Source: JANQIV01 sp050117315 (GTDB lineage Bacteria; Bacteroidota; Ignavibacteria; Ignavibacteriales; Melioribacteraceae). Taken from it: a DNA stretch of 64,000 nucleotides. The translations under genes and the position numbers were made by a program. Shown here one piece after another: positions 9,537-18,192 of this stretch. The DNA lies in contig JASFMY010000010.1 in the NCBI GenBank assembly GCA_050117315.1, positions 1 through 64,000 on the forward strand, given 5' to 3'. Position 1 is the first letter of the stretch; every line of letters begins with the position of its first letter. The notes under the pieces are model-generated. The model did not search any database. It had not been told where the DNA came from and saw only the letters and a list, made by a program, of their open reading frames with translations.

Positions 9537-10154
9537 CTATTCTATAATTTCAAAAATTGCCTGTAAATCTTTTTTCTCATTTTGCTGCGTTTCTCCTTTT
9601 GGTTTGCCCACAGCAATACAGGCGGCAAGGTGGTAATCTTTTCTCACACTTAAATATTCTTCAATTTCTTTTTTTGCAACAAGCAGGCCGGACAACCAGC
9701 ATGCGCCAAGACCTTTATCAACAGCACTTAGCAAAAAAGTTTGAACGGCAGCGCCAATTGATTGGACGTCGGGATAACTTCGCATCGCATTTAACTCTTC
9801 GTGAGAAATTTCATTGCCGGGTAAAATTTGGTCGACCAATGCAGTATATCCTGTCCCCAGAACCGCAACAAGAATAGGCGCTTCGGTAAAAAAAGTTGAA
9901 AACCTTTCTACAGTTGCTTTAACGTTGTCAATATCTTTGGGAAAAAGTGAATCAATTTTTTTAGAAACTATATCAGCTATATTGTTAATTTTTTCTTTGT
10001 TTTTTATTACCAAGAATTTCCACGGCTGCGAATTATTCGGACTTGGAGATTTTCCCGCCAGCCTAATAATTTCTTTAACATCCTCGATGTTTATTTCGTC
10101 AGGGCTGAATTTTCTTACGCTTGCCCGGCTTTCAACTACTTCTGTGAATTCCAT
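9537..10154 (-). CDS. nitroreductase family FMN oxidoreductase
   Basis: 205 residues, soluble. The N-terminus ESRASVRKFSPDEI and SPSPNNSQPWKFLVI are hallmark nitroreductase motifs that contact FMN, and GLGACWLSG near residue 150 is the second conserved block. The family uses NAD(P)H to reduce nitro groups, quinones or other small molecules; the substrate cannot be predicted. I prefer the ATG at 10154 to the GTG at 10160 because an AGAGG-type site sits 5 bases before the ATG. It runs convergently with the PstS-like gene, only 3 bases apart. Confidence 0.9.
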   Translation of the reverse strand: MEFTEVVESRASVRKFSPDEINIEDVKEIIRLAGKSPSPNNSQPWKFLVIKNKEKINNIADIVSKKIDSLFPKDIDNVKATVERFSTFFTEAPILVAVLGTGYTALVDQILPGNEISHEELNAMRSYPDVQSIGAAVQTFLLSAVDKGLGACWLSGLLVAKKEIEEYLSVRKDYHLAACIAVGKPKGETQQNEKKDLQAIFEIIE

Positions 10155-10271
10155 TTGCACCTCTTTTATAATACAATATAAATTCTCTTGTAAGTGATAA
10201 AAAATAATTTTTTTATGTCGGGAAATTATTAAATTTATTCCCGACCTGAAAAAATAAAAAACTGTTTTTTA

Positions 10272-11228
10272 ATGGACGATTTATTACTTTCATCCTTAAC
10301 TAAAAAAATAGAAGCCTTACTGAATAAAATTAACGAGCTTGAGAAATACAAAGAAAAATACAAAAAATTAAAGGAAAAACTTAAAAAGAATGATTTGATA
10401 TTACTGGAACAAATAAGTTCCGATTACGACCAGCTTTCACTTTTTAATTCCGAATTCAAATCAATTGAAAAATCTACACAGGAACTGCTGACAATAAATA
10501 ATATTCTTTCCCAAAAACATGAAGAACTGAAAAGAAAAGCAGAAAACAAAGACAAGTTGTTTTCAATAATTTCACATGATATCCGCTCGCCGTTTCAATC
10601 GCTGCTTCAATTTTCCAAAATGCTTTCTGAAGATATTGAACATTTAAGTAGAAATGAAATAAAAGAAATTTCCACCCGGATAAACAATTCTTCGAACAAT
10701 ATTTATAACCTTGTTGAGAACCTGCTCCAATGGGCAAGGCTTCAGTCAAACATCATTGAAGTTAACCCGGATTTCTTTAATATTTATGAAATGTTTATGG
10801 AAGTTAAACAATTATACAATCATGCCGCCTCCAAAAAAAGAATAGAAATTAAATTGAACTTTGATAGGAATTACGAAATATTTGCCGACGAAAATATGAT
10901 TAACGTAGTAGCACGCAATATAATTTCAAATGCAATTAAATTTTCTTATGAGGGCAGCCAAATTGAAGTTACTGCAGTAAGAAATCCTCACAGCACAAAA
11001 ATCTCTATTTCGGATAACGGAACGGGAATAAGCGAAGACGATTTAAAAAAATTATTTAGGGAAGATAAAACCTTTTCCAAAGAAGGGACAAAAAATGAAA
11101 GAGGTACCGGGCTCGGCCTGCTGTTGTGTAAAGAATTTATTGAACAGAACGGCGGTAAAATATGGGTCGAAAGCAAAATAAACATTGGCAGCAAGTTTAA
11201 CTTTACACTCCCCTCGCTTAGATCATAA
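10272..11228 (+). CDS. soluble sensor histidine kinase
   Basis: 318 residues with no membrane segment. An N-terminal coiled coil (about 5-95, rich in Lys and Glu) leads to a HisKA domain with SHDIRSPFQS (phosphoacceptor His102) and a HATPase domain with N-box NVVARNIISNAIKFS, G1 SDNGTGIS and G2 ERGTGLGLLLCKEF. It should autophosphorylate and pass phosphate to a response regulator, but none is nearby. The signal input is unknown because no PAS or other sensor domain is seen. Its C-terminal half resembles the kinase at 11775-13103, suggesting paralogy. Confidence 0.9.
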   Translation: MDDLLLSSLTKKIEALLNKINELEKYKEKYKKLKEKLKKNDLILLEQISSDYDQLSLFNSEFKSIEKSTQELLTINNILSQKHEELKRKAENKDKLFSIISHDIRSPFQSLLQFSKMLSEDIEHLSRNEIKEISTRINNSSNNIYNLVENLLQWARLQSNIIEVNPDFFNIYEMFMEVKQLYNHAASKKRIEIKLNFDRNYEIFADENMINVVARNIISNAIKFSYEGSQIEVTAVRNPHSTKISISDNGTGISEDDLKKLFREDKTFSKEGTKNERGTGLGLLLCKEFIEQNGGKIWVESKINIGSKFNFTLPSLRS

Positions 11229-11344
11229 CCGGTTAATAAAATTACCAGTATTAAAAAATTAATAATGTTTTGTTGAGACCAGTCAAAGTACTCGACGTCT
11301 TAATTCCCAAATATTTTTATTAACTAATCATTCGGGGGGATAAA

Positions 11345-11732
11345 ATGAAAAACCTATTAACATTATTTTTATTGCTTGTTGTATCTGTTTCAGCAAATAC
11401 AAAGTAATACCGACACCAAAAGCATTGACACCGATTTAATTGTTGAAAATTTATTAAAAGGAATAGAATCGGAAAACCTGGGACTCAAAACAAGTGCTAC
11501 AATACAGTTGGGAAATTATGATTCACCTAAGTCGGTAATTCCATTATTAAAAGCATTAAAAACCGACAACAACGAAAGTGTAAGAATTTCCGCTGCAATT
11601 TCACTTTACAAGCTGGGTAACCCCAGGGGAGTTTTTGCCGTTAAAAGAGCCGCTAAATTTAAGGAAAGCGAAAGAGTCAGAAAAATCTGTGCTAAACTTT
11701 ACAACCAGTACAAACTAGATCAAAATTCGTAG
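11345..11732 (+). pseudogene. exported HEAT-repeat protein, frameshifted after the signal peptide
   Basis: ATG 11345 opens a clean signal peptide (MKNLLTLFLLLVVSVSANTK) that hits TAA at 11405. The next frame, open from 11376 to 11732, encodes about two HEAT repeats (GLKTSATIQLGNYDSPKSV and ESVRISAAISLYKLGNP). Removing one A from the run at 11401-11403 joins both into one protein of about 128 residues. HEAT repeats form alpha-solenoid surfaces for protein binding; the function is otherwise unknown. This could be a genuine frameshift or a sequencing error in a short A run. It ends 42 bases before the convergent kinase gene, with a hairpin between them. Confidence 0.7.
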
Positions 11733-11746
11733 GAAATAATTAAAGC

Positions 11747-11774
11747 CTGCCCGTCTTCAAGGGGAAACGGGCAG
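11747..11774 (+). terminator. hairpin between convergent genes
   Basis: CTGCCCGT (11747-11754) pairs with ACGGGCAG (11767-11774), an 8-bp GC-rich stem followed on the + strand by CTAATTTTT. It fits a rho-independent terminator for the HEAT gene. Confidence 0.6.
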
Positions 11775-13103
11775 CTAATTTTTCAATGGTAATGTAAAAA
11801 CAAATGTTGCCCCTTTCCCGAATTCACTTTCGACCCAGATCTTTCCCTTGTTTTTCTCAACAAATTCTTTGCATAATATTAATCCTAGGCCAGTTCCCTT
11901 TTCTTCGTCTGTGCCTAGTTTGGAAATTTGCTGATCGATCTTAAATAATTTGGGGATATTCTCTTTCTCAATTCCTATACCGTTGTCCTCAACCGAAACT
12001 CTGAAATCTGCTCCGAACCTCTCCGTTTTTATTGAAACAGTGCCTTTAAAGTGAGAAAATTTTATCGCGTTGGAAATTAAATTTCTCATTACAGTTTCAG
12101 TCATTTTTTTATCTGCATGAACAGTATCTTCCTTGCTGACATTGGTTTTAATATTTATCTTTTTCTTTACAAGATTGCTGTTATTCAGAGAAACCACGCC
12201 TTGGACTATTTCACCAAAACTGAAATCTTCAGGTGAAAAGTCAATTCTTTCGGTTTGAACTCTTGACCAGTCAAGCAAATTCTCAAGCAAATTATATACG
12301 CCTTTTGCAGATTTACTTATTCCGGATACAAATAATTGCAATTCATCTTTACTTAATGACGGCACTTCTTTTTCTAAAAATTCCGACAAGCCCAGTAGCG
12401 AAGTAAACGGGCTCCTCAAATCATGAGCTAAAATTGAGAAAAACTTATCTTTGCTTATATTTGTTTCTTTTAATTCTTTTTCCGAGGCAGCTAACTGACT
12501 ATTTAGCCTCGTCAATTCCCTTGCTTTTTCCTCAAGCAATTCTTTGCTGATAAGAAGTTCTTCTGCATATTTCCTAATTTCTTCTTCGGCCTGTTTTCTT
12601 ACGTTGATTTCTTTTTGCAGATTTGCGTTAGCCTCTGAAAGCTGCGATGTTCTTTGCTCTACCCTGCTTTCCAATTTCTCGTTAGCTAACTTTAATGCCT
12701 CTTGCGCCTTCTTTCTATGAACCAATTCTATCTGAGCTTTCTGACCTAGAAATTCTATTTTCCTAAAAGCAAAGTAAGCGCCGATTGGAGCAATAATTGT
12801 AGCAAATGCGATTGTAATAGAATGTGATTCCCATATCGACATTTCCGGGTGAAGTGTAGTTTTGATGTATTCGTATATTGTCATTAAAACTGCAGTAATT
12901 ACTGCAACTACTAAAAGAGAGGAAATAAGGCCGGACTTTCGTTTTTTTAATTCAACTTCTTCAACATCACTTAATTCATTTTCAGCAATAACTTTTTTGT
13001 TATTTTTGATATCAATATTCTCAAGCTTATTAATTCTGCTGGTTAATTCTTCTATCTTTTCAACCAAGATAAATTTTTCGCTGTTTCTTTCTTTTGAATC
13101 CAT
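11775..13103 (-). CDS. membrane sensor histidine kinase
   Basis: 442 residues. Two transmembrane segments (about 58-80 and 95-115) are followed by a long coiled coil (about 125-215) and a HisKA domain with LAHDLRSPFTSLLG (His227), then HATPase motifs (N-box MRNLISNAIKFSH, VEDNGIGIE, GTGLGLILCKEF). The loop between the two membrane segments is short, so sensing probably occurs in or near the membrane or through the coiled coil. No partner response regulator is adjacent. It is similar in its kinase half to the gene at 10272. Confidence 0.9.
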   Translation of the reverse strand: MDSKERNSEKFILVEKIEELTSRINKLENIDIKNNKKVIAENELSDVEEVELKKRKSGLISSLLVVAVITAVLMTIYEYIKTTLHPEMSIWESHSITIAFATIIAPIGAYFAFRKIEFLGQKAQIELVHRKKAQEALKLANEKLESRVEQRTSQLSEANANLQKEINVRKQAEEEIRKYAEELLISKELLEEKARELTRLNSQLAASEKELKETNISKDKFFSILAHDLRSPFTSLLGLSEFLEKEVPSLSKDELQLFVSGISKSAKGVYNLLENLLDWSRVQTERIDFSPEDFSFGEIVQGVVSLNNSNLVKKKINIKTNVSKEDTVHADKKMTETVMRNLISNAIKFSHFKGTVSIKTERFGADFRVSVEDNGIGIEKENIPKLFKIDQQISKLGTDEEKGTGLGLILCKEFVEKNKGKIWVESEFGKGATFVFTLPLKN

Positions 13104-13729
13104 ATTTTAATTAATGGTCTTTATATAACACAGAAATATTAAAATAATACATGTTTATCAAAAATTAATTGTTTGTTAAAAATCGTCCTAGATTAAAGAA
13201 ACCGTTTAGTCTTTTTTTGTGAATTTTAATAAAAAAATAAAAATTCGGTAAGCATGAAGTCTTTTCTCTAAACTCTAAATCACCCTAAAAAATCAAGATG
13301 ATAATATACAAAAAATTATTTTTTTTGTATGCCGGTACAATAAAATTATTTAAATAACTTTACCGGAAAAGTATAAATGAGGCAAACCCCTTCCGAGTAG
13401 TTATTTTTGGCTCAAATAAACTATTTTAGCAATGAAAACGTCTCATGTACAGAATCTATTTCAAATATTCTTTAACATTGTAACTTTTTTAGATGATCTA
13501 TAATTGGATTATTTGGTTAAGAATAATTTACAATTTATACAGAAGCAAAACTAATTGCCTATTTATTAACGATAATTTTATTATGAGTAGATAGGAAATA
13601 TAACTTTCCAATAAATGCAAAAGAGAATAACAGGCGGGAATCTATAAGCTCACGAAAATCTTGAATAAATTGTAGATAAATAAAGTTTTTTTTTCTATTT
13701 ATAATAGTTAATAATTGCTTTTTAAGCGG
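13104..13729. other. 626-base AT-rich gap
   Basis: No gene or RNA is recognised. It should hold divergent promoters for the kinase (minus) and the SpoIIE gene (plus). A weak dyad CCGGTA...TACCGG lies near 13331-13363. Otherwise I see nothing. Confidence 0.4.
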
Positions 13730-15781
13730 ATGCAAAAACAAATTTATATTATTATAATTTTCCTTTTTTTATTGACCAATTCAATTGCAGGAATTGCTCC
13801 TAAGAAAGATTTTTATTTATCTCAGGATAAGCTGCTAAAAAGTAATAAGCCGATTTATATCTCCGGGAAGTGGAAATTTTCTTATGATGATTCACGGGAA
13901 TTTTCTTTACTTACATACAATGATAAAGACTGGGATGACGGTTACCCCAACGAAATTGCCGATTTTGATTTAAACGAAGATTGGAAAGGTTACGGTTGGT
14001 TTAGAAAAAGTTTCACTATTGACCGTTCATTGGTAAATCAAACCGTGGCTCTTAAATTTGAACACAGGGGAGCAGCTGAGGTTTATCTAAACGGTGTACT
14101 GTTATTTGAGTTCGGGAAAGTTGGTAGGTCATCCGTAAATGAATTAGCCCAGTGGAACACTAATGATCTTCAGATAATTTCCTTTGATGATGATTTGGAA
14201 TTAGTAATTGCAGTTAGGTATTCAAATTTTTCCGCTGAAAAACTATCCGCTGATTTTTTCGACAAAGGTTTTACCGTAAATTTTCAATACCTGCCCGATG
14301 CCATTGCATCCAAAATTGAAAACGAAAATCAAAACATGTTAATAATACTATTCTTTTCAATAATCCCGTTAGTGTTTTCTTTTCTGCATTTATCAATTTA
14401 TTTTTTCCAGCTTAAAGATATTGGTAATTTATACTACGGCATAATGACTCTTTCAATTGCAGCAGTTAATTTTTTTGAGTACCTGTTTAACAACATTACA
14501 AACCATACCGAATTATTTGTTCTTAATAATTTTTACCTTTTCCCTACTGTGTTCTTTATAATTTTTATGCTGCTTTTTACTTACGAATATTTCACGGAAA
14601 AAATACCGAAACATTTTATAGCGTTTCTGATAGTGGGTATTTTCATTCAGTTAATGGCGGTTTTAATGGGCAGTTTCGATATAACTGCATACTCAAGAAT
14701 TTACTTACTGCTTGCTTCAATTGAAATAGGACGTGTAATTGTCACTTCCCTTTTTAAGAAAAAAATAAAGCTGGATTTTTTAGTAGGCGGTTTTTCACTT
14801 TTTATTCTCACTGTGTTTGTACAGTCCCTTGTGAACATAAACATATTAGTTAATATATTTCCCCTGCCGCCTTCTTTAATAGGTTTAATGGTTTTACTTC
14901 TCTTTATGTCCCTGCATTTATCACAGAACATTGCGAAAATAAACAAAGAGCTAGAGCAGGAAGTTTTGCTTGTTAAGTCCCTCTCTGAAGAAAAACTTGC
15001 ACGTGAACGCAAAGAAAAAGAAAGAGAAATTGAACGCAAAGTATTGGAGGCAGATCACCAAAGAAAAACAAAAGAGCTTGAAGAAGCGCGTATGCTTCAG
15101 TTATCTTTACTGCCGAGCGAACTGCCTGAACTGCCCCATCTTGAAATTGCTGCACATATGAAAACCGCAACCGAGGTAGGCGGTGATTATTACGATGTTT
15201 ACCATGATAACAACGGTTGCTTAACTCTTGCAATAGGCGATGCAACAGGTCACGGAACAAAAGCCGGTACACTTGTCTCCGCTACCAAAAGTTTGTTTAA
15301 TGCGCTTGTTGTTAATCATCAACCCGTAGAAATGATAAAAAAGTTTGACAGCGCATTCAAAGGGATGAATTTAAGTAAAATGTTTATGGCATTAATGATT
15401 GTCCGTTTTGAAAACGGAAGCTTTACATTTGCCAATTCGGGAATGCCTCCTGTTTATGTTTACCGTTCTGAAAAAGACGAGGTTGAAGTATTAATGCAGA
15501 AAAGTATGCCGTTGGGAAGCCCTATCACTTTTGAGTATGTGCAGGAAACATTAAAATTTGGAAGAGGCGATACGGCAATGTTCTTAAGCGACGGTTTAAT
15601 TGAATTGTTTAATAAAGATGAAATTATGCTTGGAGTAAAAGGTGTAAAAGATATTTTCAAAAAATGTATTGATAAAGACCCGAATAACATAATCGATAAA
15701 TTAATTATCGAATGCAAAGAATGGAACAAAGATATTGAACTAAAAGATGATTATACAATCGTAATTATAAAACATAAATAA
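13730..15781 (+). CDS. 7TM-DISM receptor with SpoIIE/PP2C phosphatase
   Basis: 683 residues. After a signal peptide comes an extracellular jelly-roll region (about 40-180; ISGKWKFSYDD, GWFRKSFTI, AEVYLNGVLL resemble the carbohydrate-binding fold of 7TMR-DISM proteins), then about seven membrane helices (about 200-395), a strongly charged coiled coil (about 400-455) and a C-terminal SpoIIE-type serine phosphatase with GGDYYDVY, AIGDATGHGTKAG and FLSDGLIELF, the metal-binding Asp motifs. Such proteins link an outside ligand to dephosphorylation of an anti-sigma antagonist. I chose ATG 13730, directly before the signal peptide, over the in-frame TTG 13715. Confidence 0.88.
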   Translation: MQKQIYIIIIFLFLLTNSIAGIAPKKDFYLSQDKLLKSNKPIYISGKWKFSYDDSREFSLLTYNDKDWDDGYPNEIADFDLNEDWKGYGWFRKSFTIDRSLVNQTVALKFEHRGAAEVYLNGVLLFEFGKVGRSSVNELAQWNTNDLQIISFDDDLELVIAVRYSNFSAEKLSADFFDKGFTVNFQYLPDAIASKIENENQNMLIILFFSIIPLVFSFLHLSIYFFQLKDIGNLYYGIMTLSIAAVNFFEYLFNNITNHTELFVLNNFYLFPTVFFIIFMLLFTYEYFTEKIPKHFIAFLIVGIFIQLMAVLMGSFDITAYSRIYLLLASIEIGRVIVTSLFKKKIKLDFLVGGFSLFILTVFVQSLVNINILVNIFPLPPSLIGLMVLLLFMSLHLSQNIAKINKELEQEVLLVKSLSEEKLARERKEKEREIERKVLEADHQRKTKELEEARMLQLSLLPSELPELPHLEIAAHMKTATEVGGDYYDVYHDNNGCLTLAIGDATGHGTKAGTLVSATKSLFNALVVNHQPVEMIKKFDSAFKGMNLSKMFMALMIVRFENGSFTFANSGMPPVYVYRSEKDEVEVLMQKSMPLGSPITFEYVQETLKFGRGDTAMFLSDGLIELFNKDEIMLGVKGVKDIFKKCIDKDPNNIIDKLIIECKEWNKDIELKDDYTIVIIKHK

Positions 15782-15788
15782 AATTATT

Positions 15789-16418
15789 ATGACAGTCCGG
15801 ATACTACTGGCTGCCTCTCTCCTGTTAAGTCTTCAAAATAAGCCGCAACAAAATTACTATAATGTTTATATCATTAAAAGCTATTGGCATACGGGTATTG
15901 TGCTTCGTAATACAGAAGTCCCATCTAACATAATTACCGTATTAAACGATTATACAAGCTATGAATTTGTTGATTTTGGCTGGGGCGATGAAGTATTTTA
16001 CCAGCACCCGGACCCGGGAGTAGAACTTGGTGCACAAGCAATACTCGTTCCTACATCCAGCGTAATAAGAATTGAAGGCAGTAATACAAGTATTAAAAAA
16101 ATTATTGACTGGAGCGACTTCGCGATTAAATTTGAGTTGACGGAAAAACAATTCTTAAATTTATGTGTCTATATTGAAAACTCATTTACACTCGATTCAA
16201 ATTATCTTCCCGTAAAAACCTCAGGGGAACCGGGAAGCAGGATTAAGTTTTATAAATCACATTTGAAATACCATCTTTTTAACACGTGTAACAAATGGGT
16301 AGCGGACGCTTTCATTTACGCCGGTTATCAAACTTCTTCTTCGGAAATAATAACTGCTCAAAATCTTTTTGATGAAATTTATAAATTTGGAGAAGTATTA
16401 AAAAAGGAAAACGAATAA
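15789..16418 (+). CDS. DUF2459 family protein
   Basis: 209 residues. The motif YIIKSYWHTGIVL near residue 30, VDFGWGDEVFYQ and the C-terminal block HLFNTCNKWVADAF match DUF2459 (TIGR02117-type) proteins, exported or membrane-associated proteins of unknown function. The His near the N-terminus and Cys-Asn later may form an active site like that of NlpC-type hydrolases, which is inference. A hydrophobic N-terminus (about residues 3-15) may act as a signal. Its stop overlaps the next gene's ATG by one base (TAATG), so the two are translationally coupled. Confidence 0.75.
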   Translation: MTVRILLAASLLLSLQNKPQQNYYNVYIIKSYWHTGIVLRNTEVPSNIITVLNDYTSYEFVDFGWGDEVFYQHPDPGVELGAQAILVPTSSVIRIEGSNTSIKKIIDWSDFAIKFELTEKQFLNLCVYIENSFTLDSNYLPVKTSGEPGSRIKFYKSHLKYHLFNTCNKWVADAFIYAGYQTSSSEIITAQNLFDEIYKFGEVLKKENE

Positions 16419-16987
16419 TGCTGAGATTAACGTTAATAATTTTCTTTACATTAGTTTTATCATGCTGTAAAAGTAATCCAGTAGTAGTAATCAAAACCGA
16501 ATTTGGTGATATAAAAGTAGAACTTTACAAAGACCGGGCTCCGGTTACCGTTACCAACTTTTTGAGATATGTAAAAAATAATGCATTTGAGAATTCAAGT
16601 TTTTACAGAACTGTTACAATGAAAAACCAACCCGAGAATGATATAAAAATTGAAGTTATCCAGGGCGGACTTTACGACGAAAATAAAATGTATGATCCCG
16701 TTAAACATGAACCCACAAAAGTAACAGGTATACTTCACAAAGACGGGGTAATTTCAATGGCACGCCTTGAACCCGGAACAGCGACTTCCGAATATTTTAT
16801 TTGTGTAGGCGACCAGGTAGAACTTGACTATGGCGGCAAGCGTAACCCCGACGGACAGGGCTTTGCAGCTTTCGGAAAGGTGATTGAAGGAATGGAAGTC
16901 GTAAAAAAAATTCATGTTCAACCTGAAAATGGACAAATGTTAACTCCGAGAATAAAGGTTTTTAATATTATCGAATTCAAAGATTAA
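16418..16987 (+). CDS. cyclophilin-type peptidyl-prolyl isomerase, lipoprotein
   Basis: 189 residues. Lipoprotein signal with LVLSCC, then a compact cyclophilin domain: TEFGDIKVELYKDRAPVTV, FYRTV, VIQGG, GVISMAR and FAAFGKVIEGMEVV. It should isomerise Xaa-Pro bonds in proteins folding in the periplasm or at the outer membrane. Its start overlaps the DUF2459 stop. The domain is the short bacterial form with no extra modules. Confidence 0.92.
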   Translation: MLRLTLIIFFTLVLSCCKSNPVVVIKTEFGDIKVELYKDRAPVTVTNFLRYVKNNAFENSSFYRTVTMKNQPENDIKIEVIQGGLYDENKMYDPVKHEPTKVTGILHKDGVISMARLEPGTATSEYFICVGDQVELDYGGKRNPDGQGFAAFGKVIEGMEVVKKIHVQPENGQMLTPRIKVFNIIEFKD

Positions 16988-17175
16988 TATTGCCCCGCTC
17001 GTAATGTCGACAATTTGATATCCCATCATTTCCGCATTACATCGCTACATATTTTCGGGAATCCATTTAGTTCTTCATTACCTGCTTTGTCGATATATTA
17101 ATTTCAAAAATTTATTGACTCTAAATGTCAATTAAATTAATATTGATTATCAACAATTCCTTTAGGTAAAAATAA

Positions 17176-18186
17176 ATGATCGATTCAATAAATTACTCTA
17201 GTAGAGAAAACCTTCCTTTAGAAGAGCAGCTTCTTTTCGAAAGCAAAGCTATGGCACAATATGCATTGAAAAACGGTTACACTGTGCCGGATTCATTAAT
17301 TTCTGAATTACAGAACTATATTCAAAATTTTGATAATAGGAATGGAGAAATCAAAGCAGCCCAAAACAATACTAACATTAAAACACTTACCCAAATTCAC
17401 AATAAACTTATTCGGATAATTTCGCCGGTAAAGCCGAGGACTGTCGCCGTATTAGCGGCAGAGTCAAAAAACAGCAGCTTGTTAAAATTTTTAGGCCCCG
17501 TATCATTAGTCCGAAGAATGATGTTAACCGCATTAATATCATTGGTTGGTTTGTTTCTGACCAGCCTTAATCCGGAAGTTGACGGGAAAGCAAGCAATTT
17601 TAGTTTGTTTACAAATTCAGGATTTTCATTATTTGTAAATGAATTGTTTCTACTTTTTGCCGCGAGTATAGGGGCATCTTTCTTTGCTTTATTTACTGCA
17701 AATAAATTTATTAAAGACGATTCATTCGACCCTAAATTTGAAGCTTCCTATTGGATTAGGTACGTATTGGGCTTATTGGCAGGTGTTATAATTGCGACTT
17801 TGATTCCGATAGAAGATTATGAAACTCAACATTTTCACGGATTTGGCAAACCCATTCTTGCGCTTATAGGCGGTTTTTCCGCCCAGGTTGTTTATAGAAT
17901 AATAAGTAGGTTAACGGAAGCTTTGGAATCATTATTTAAAGGAGATGCTAAAGATATTTCAACTGCAGAGGAAAGTGCTAATAATGCTTTACAAAATGAA
18001 AAAGCAGTCAAAGAGAGAATGACTATTTACTCAAGGTTGGCAAAACTTCAAACTAAACTGGCTTCAAACGGGGATAAAGATTTTATGCAAAAGGAAATTG
18101 AAAAATTGCAGGAAGAACTAATGAATCCCGGGTCAACTGACGGCGATGAAATAGAGTATGTAAAAAGAGAAGAGCAAGAAGCTTAA
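17176..18186 (+). CDS. integral membrane protein of unknown function
   Basis: 336 residues, not recognised. A charged helical N-terminus (1-110) precedes four membrane segments (about 115-135, 150-175, 190-212 and 228-248). A long C-terminal coiled-coil region (about 255-336) rich in Glu and Lys is probably cytoplasmic. The gene stands alone between a cyclophilin and the convergent pbpC gene. ATG 17176 follows an AGG-containing leader. Confidence 0.65.
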   Translation: MIDSINYSSRENLPLEEQLLFESKAMAQYALKNGYTVPDSLISELQNYIQNFDNRNGEIKAAQNNTNIKTLTQIHNKLIRIISPVKPRTVAVLAAESKNSSLLKFLGPVSLVRRMMLTALISLVGLFLTSLNPEVDGKASNFSLFTNSGFSLFVNELFLLFAASIGASFFALFTANKFIKDDSFDPKFEASYWIRYVLGLLAGVIIATLIPIEDYETQHFHGFGKPILALIGGFSAQVVYRIISRLTEALESLFKGDAKDISTAEESANNALQNEKAVKERMTIYSRLAKLQTKLASNGDKDFMQKEIEKLQEELMNPGSTDGDEIEYVKREEQEA

Positions 18187-18192
18187 GTCTTC

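Noticed and set aside
15789..16418. Urease-related protein, as the old family name suggests
   Set aside because: No urease genes are in the window and the sequence only supports DUF2459.
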